From the NCBI GenBank assembly GCA_964453915.1, contig CAYVPW010000002.1:13633-77632 (forward strand): a stretch of DNA of 64,000 bases. The letters are read 5' to 3'. Shown here in pieces: positions 62,394-64,000 of this stretch; the first letter of the stretch is position 1, and every line of letters starts with the position of its first letter. A program made the translations under genes and the position numbers. The stretch is from UBA1259 sp964453915 (GTDB lineage: Bacteria > Bacillota > Clostridia > Christensenellales > Borkfalkiaceae). Under the pieces are notes generated by a model. The model had not been told where the DNA came from and did no database searches. It saw only the letters and a list, made by a program, of their open reading frames with translations.

Positions 62394-63650
62394 TTACATT
62401 TCGCTATCTGACTGCAATTTTTTTCTTCTTTTCCATTCCAAAAATTCTTGATATTCTTCGTCTGAAATTTCATTTTTTTCTTCTTTTTGTGGCGAATTGG
62501 TTATCGTATTACTTATTACTTGGGCTGATTCTAACTTACTTGAAAAGTCCAAATGGGAATAAACATCGGCTGTTGTGTTGAAATTTGCGTGACCTAACCA
62601 CTCTTGAATATTCTTCATTGGCACTTTATTTGCCACTAATAGACTCGCACAAGAGTGTCTTAAATCGTGAAATCTGATATGCCTTAGATTATTTTTCTTC
62701 AAAATCTTGCTAAAGTGATGCGTAACAAAATCAGGCAAAATTAAATCTCCCATATCATTTACGCATATATAATCCAAATATTTTTGATTATAACACTTAC
62801 CATAAAGCTTTTTATTTTCTTCAATTTGTGCTTTTCTTTCTTTCAATGCTTGCTCAATTTCAGGTAGCAATGGAAGTGTTCTTCGGCTGGATTGTGTTTT
62901 CAAAGTGTCTGAAGCATAGACTTTTTTCTTTACTGATAAAACTTTGTGTTTTATTGAAATTGTTTTTTGCCTATCATCAAACGCATCCCATTTAAGCCCT
63001 AAAATTTCACTACGCCTAAATCCATAAAATACAGCAATCTTCACTACAAGTTCAAGCTGATCTCCCTTAAATGCTTTTAGTAATTGCTGTATTTCGTCTT
63101 TATCATAATAATTTTTAATTGTCTTTTCTTTCTTAATTCTTGTAAGAAACTCACATGGGTTTTTTCTGATGAGATCATCTCTATATGCGCACCTTAGTGC
63201 AGGACTTAGAATAATTGCATGGTGTTTTACGGTGACATTCTTATTTCCACGAACATCTCTTAAATAATCAAAATAATCTTCTAGGTGCTTTACTGTCACA
63301 TCTTTTAGTTTTAACTTATCTCCAAAATATTTTTCCATTATCTTATAGCAATTCATATAAGATAAATAAACATTAGGAGTTAAGTCTTTTTCTTTTGCTT
63401 CAATAAATGATTTCATATAGTCAATAAAGATTATATCATTATTAACCACGGGTGCTTCATTTTTTGGTTGTTCAGAAACACCTGATTCCATTTTTTCACA
63501 AGCCTTATCAATGATTTTTTGTGCTTCTCTTTTATTGCCACGTTCTTTTAGTCCAGTAGAAATCCATTTTTGTTTATTTCTTCCAAACTCATCTTGATAA
63601 TAAATAATACCATACCAAATGCCATTTTTAACTATTAGGCTATTCTTCAT
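62394..63650 (-). CDS. int: Tyrosine recombinase / integrase of a tRNA-Arg element
   Basis: 418 residues from the ATG at 63650; an earlier start at 63680 lies deeper in the upstream gene. An arm-binding domain (about 1-60), core-binding domain (about 90-175) and catalytic domain with Arg in YGFRRSEILGLKW, HDLRHSCASLL, WLGHANFNTTADVYSHLD (His and nucleophile Tyr). Typical of Tn916/ICE and phage integrases of Bacillota. It lies next to tRNA-Arg and points towards it. Confidence 0.93.
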   Translation of the reverse strand: MKNSLIVKNGIWYGIIYYQDEFGRNKQKWISTGLKERGNKREAQKIIDKACEKMESGVSEQPKNEAPVVNNDIIFIDYMKSFIEAKEKDLTPNVYLSYMNCYKIMEKYFGDKLKLKDVTVKHLEDYFDYLRDVRGNKNVTVKHHAIILSPALRCAYRDDLIRKNPCEFLTRIKKEKTIKNYYDKDEIQQLLKAFKGDQLELVVKIAVFYGFRRSEILGLKWDAFDDRQKTISIKHKVLSVKKKVYASDTLKTQSSRRTLPLLPEIEQALKERKAQIEENKKLYGKCYNQKYLDYICVNDMGDLILPDFVTHHFSKILKKNNLRHIRFHDLRHSCASLLVANKVPMKNIQEWLGHANFNTTADVYSHLDFSSKLESAQVISNTITNSPQKEEKNEISDEEYQEFLEWKRRKKLQSDSEM

Positions 63651-63855
63651 TATTTTCTCCAAATAAGTATTTAATAACATTTAGTTTTGAAATTTTGTAA
63701 TCTCTACCAATTTTAATTGATTTAATTTCTCCAGTCCTAAGTAATTCATAGGCTTTTGTTCTTTTAATATTTAACATCTTTTGCAATTGTTCTGCATTTA
63801 CAACATCAGGATAGTCCTGAAATAATACATTATTATATTTTAGTAATTCGTCCAT
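63640..63855 (-). CDS. xis: Small excisionase-type DNA-binding protein
   Basis: 71 residues from the ATG at 63855 (RBS GAGGAG), a MerR/HTH_17-type fold: VNAEQLQKMLNIKRTKAYELLRTGEIKSIKIGRDYKI. Such proteins act as excisionase for the adjoining integrase. It overlaps the integrase start by 11 bases. Confidence 0.82.
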   Translation of the reverse strand: MDELLKYNNVLFQDYPDVVNAEQLQKMLNIKRTKAYELLRTGEIKSIKIGRDYKISKLNVIKYLFGENNEE

Positions 63856-63862
63856 ACACTCC

Positions 63863-63979
63863 TCACATTTCAGCTTCACTTTTTGAGCGTAAGTCCAAAT
63901 TTCCAGTATCAATAAAATAATCAATATTTTTAACAAATCTTTTATAACTTGTTAAATCAATATTTGTAGTCAGTTTCAT
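63863..63979 (-). CDS. Possible 38-residue micro-ORF coupled to the excisionase
   Basis: MKLTTNIDLTSYKRFVKNID... ending SKSEAEM. Its TGA lies 7 bases before the excisionase ATG and overlaps that gene's RBS, a pattern typical of translational coupling. No family recognised; it could also be the beginning of the element's next operon member. Confidence 0.4.
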   Translation of the reverse strand: MKLTTNIDLTSYKRFVKNIDYFIDTGNLDLRSKSEAEM

Positions 63980-64000
63980 TTATTTTCTCAAACTCTCTTT

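Overview
The window looks like a chromosomal segment of a low-GC, spore-forming Bacillota (Clostridia-like). Supporting evidence is the conserved tmk-holB-ricT-trmN6 block, the sporulation protein YyaC, a T-box leader, class II LysRS, DUF1540, RecF/DnaA/ParAB homologues and strong sigma-A-type promoters (TTGACA-17-TATAAT). No rRNA and no CRISPR array was seen. The species cannot be named from sequence alone; an uncultured gut Clostridia lineage is a reasonable guess.

Layout. 1-6.4 kb: a leftward operon greA, lysS, a membrane-anchored unknown, tmk, holB, ricT, then ferredoxin and partial trmN6. 6.5-13.6 kb: DUF1540, rplI, tyrS, a UPF0104-type membrane protein, a DUF89 protein, putP and an NlpC/P60 lipoprotein. 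13.7-16.4 kb: an accessory patch with the tail of a serine recombinase, a broken restriction-enzyme start and a DUF4143-type AAA ATPase. 16.4-22.8 kb: an NhaC antiporter, a T-box leader driving an HTH-cupin-AMP-synthetase fusion, two small unknowns, a 5' fragment of a second nhaC, and an XRE repressor divergent from a membrane protein. 22.8-26.3 kb: a 3.4-kb integrated element bounded by a 52-bp direct repeat inside tRNA-fMet. 26.4-33.4 kb: tilS-hpt, maf-recF, dnaA and mnmG. 33.4-36.7 kb: a creatininase-family / rhodopsin-transducer-family / creatinase-like M24 operon under a divergent AraC regulator. 36.7-43.3 kb: RNase P RNA, two micro-ORFs, a ProB-like kinase and a 1498-residue membrane-anchored repeat protein. 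43.4-52.4 kb: an M20 peptidase, radC-gltX, a DUF2156-GNAT fusion, parB, parA and ftsH. 52.4-54.1 kb: an AT-rich gene-free stretch with three parS palindromes. 54.1-61.9 kb: yyaC, a LOG-family protein, serS, a DeoR regulator, cysE-cysS and a short alaS. 61.9-64 kb: a tRNA-Arg pseudogene, tRNA-Arg(ACG), and an integrase plus small DNA-binding protein marking the edge of a second integrated element that runs off the window.

How the parts fit. ParA/ParB lie directly beside three parS sites in the long intergenic region, and dnaA, recF and mnmG are about 20 kb away. The window is therefore probably origin-proximal, and 52.4-54.1 kb is the best candidate for the centromere and possibly oriC. Translation and tRNA genes (lysS, tyrS, gltX, serS, cysS, alaS, tilS, mnmG, trmN6, rnpB, rplI) dominate the backbone. 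The most unusual items are a recurrent promoter design that places the start codon 6-9 bases after the -10 box (leaderless mRNAs), the T-box controlling an acyl-CoA-synthetase-like fusion, and the creatinase/creatininase-like operon.
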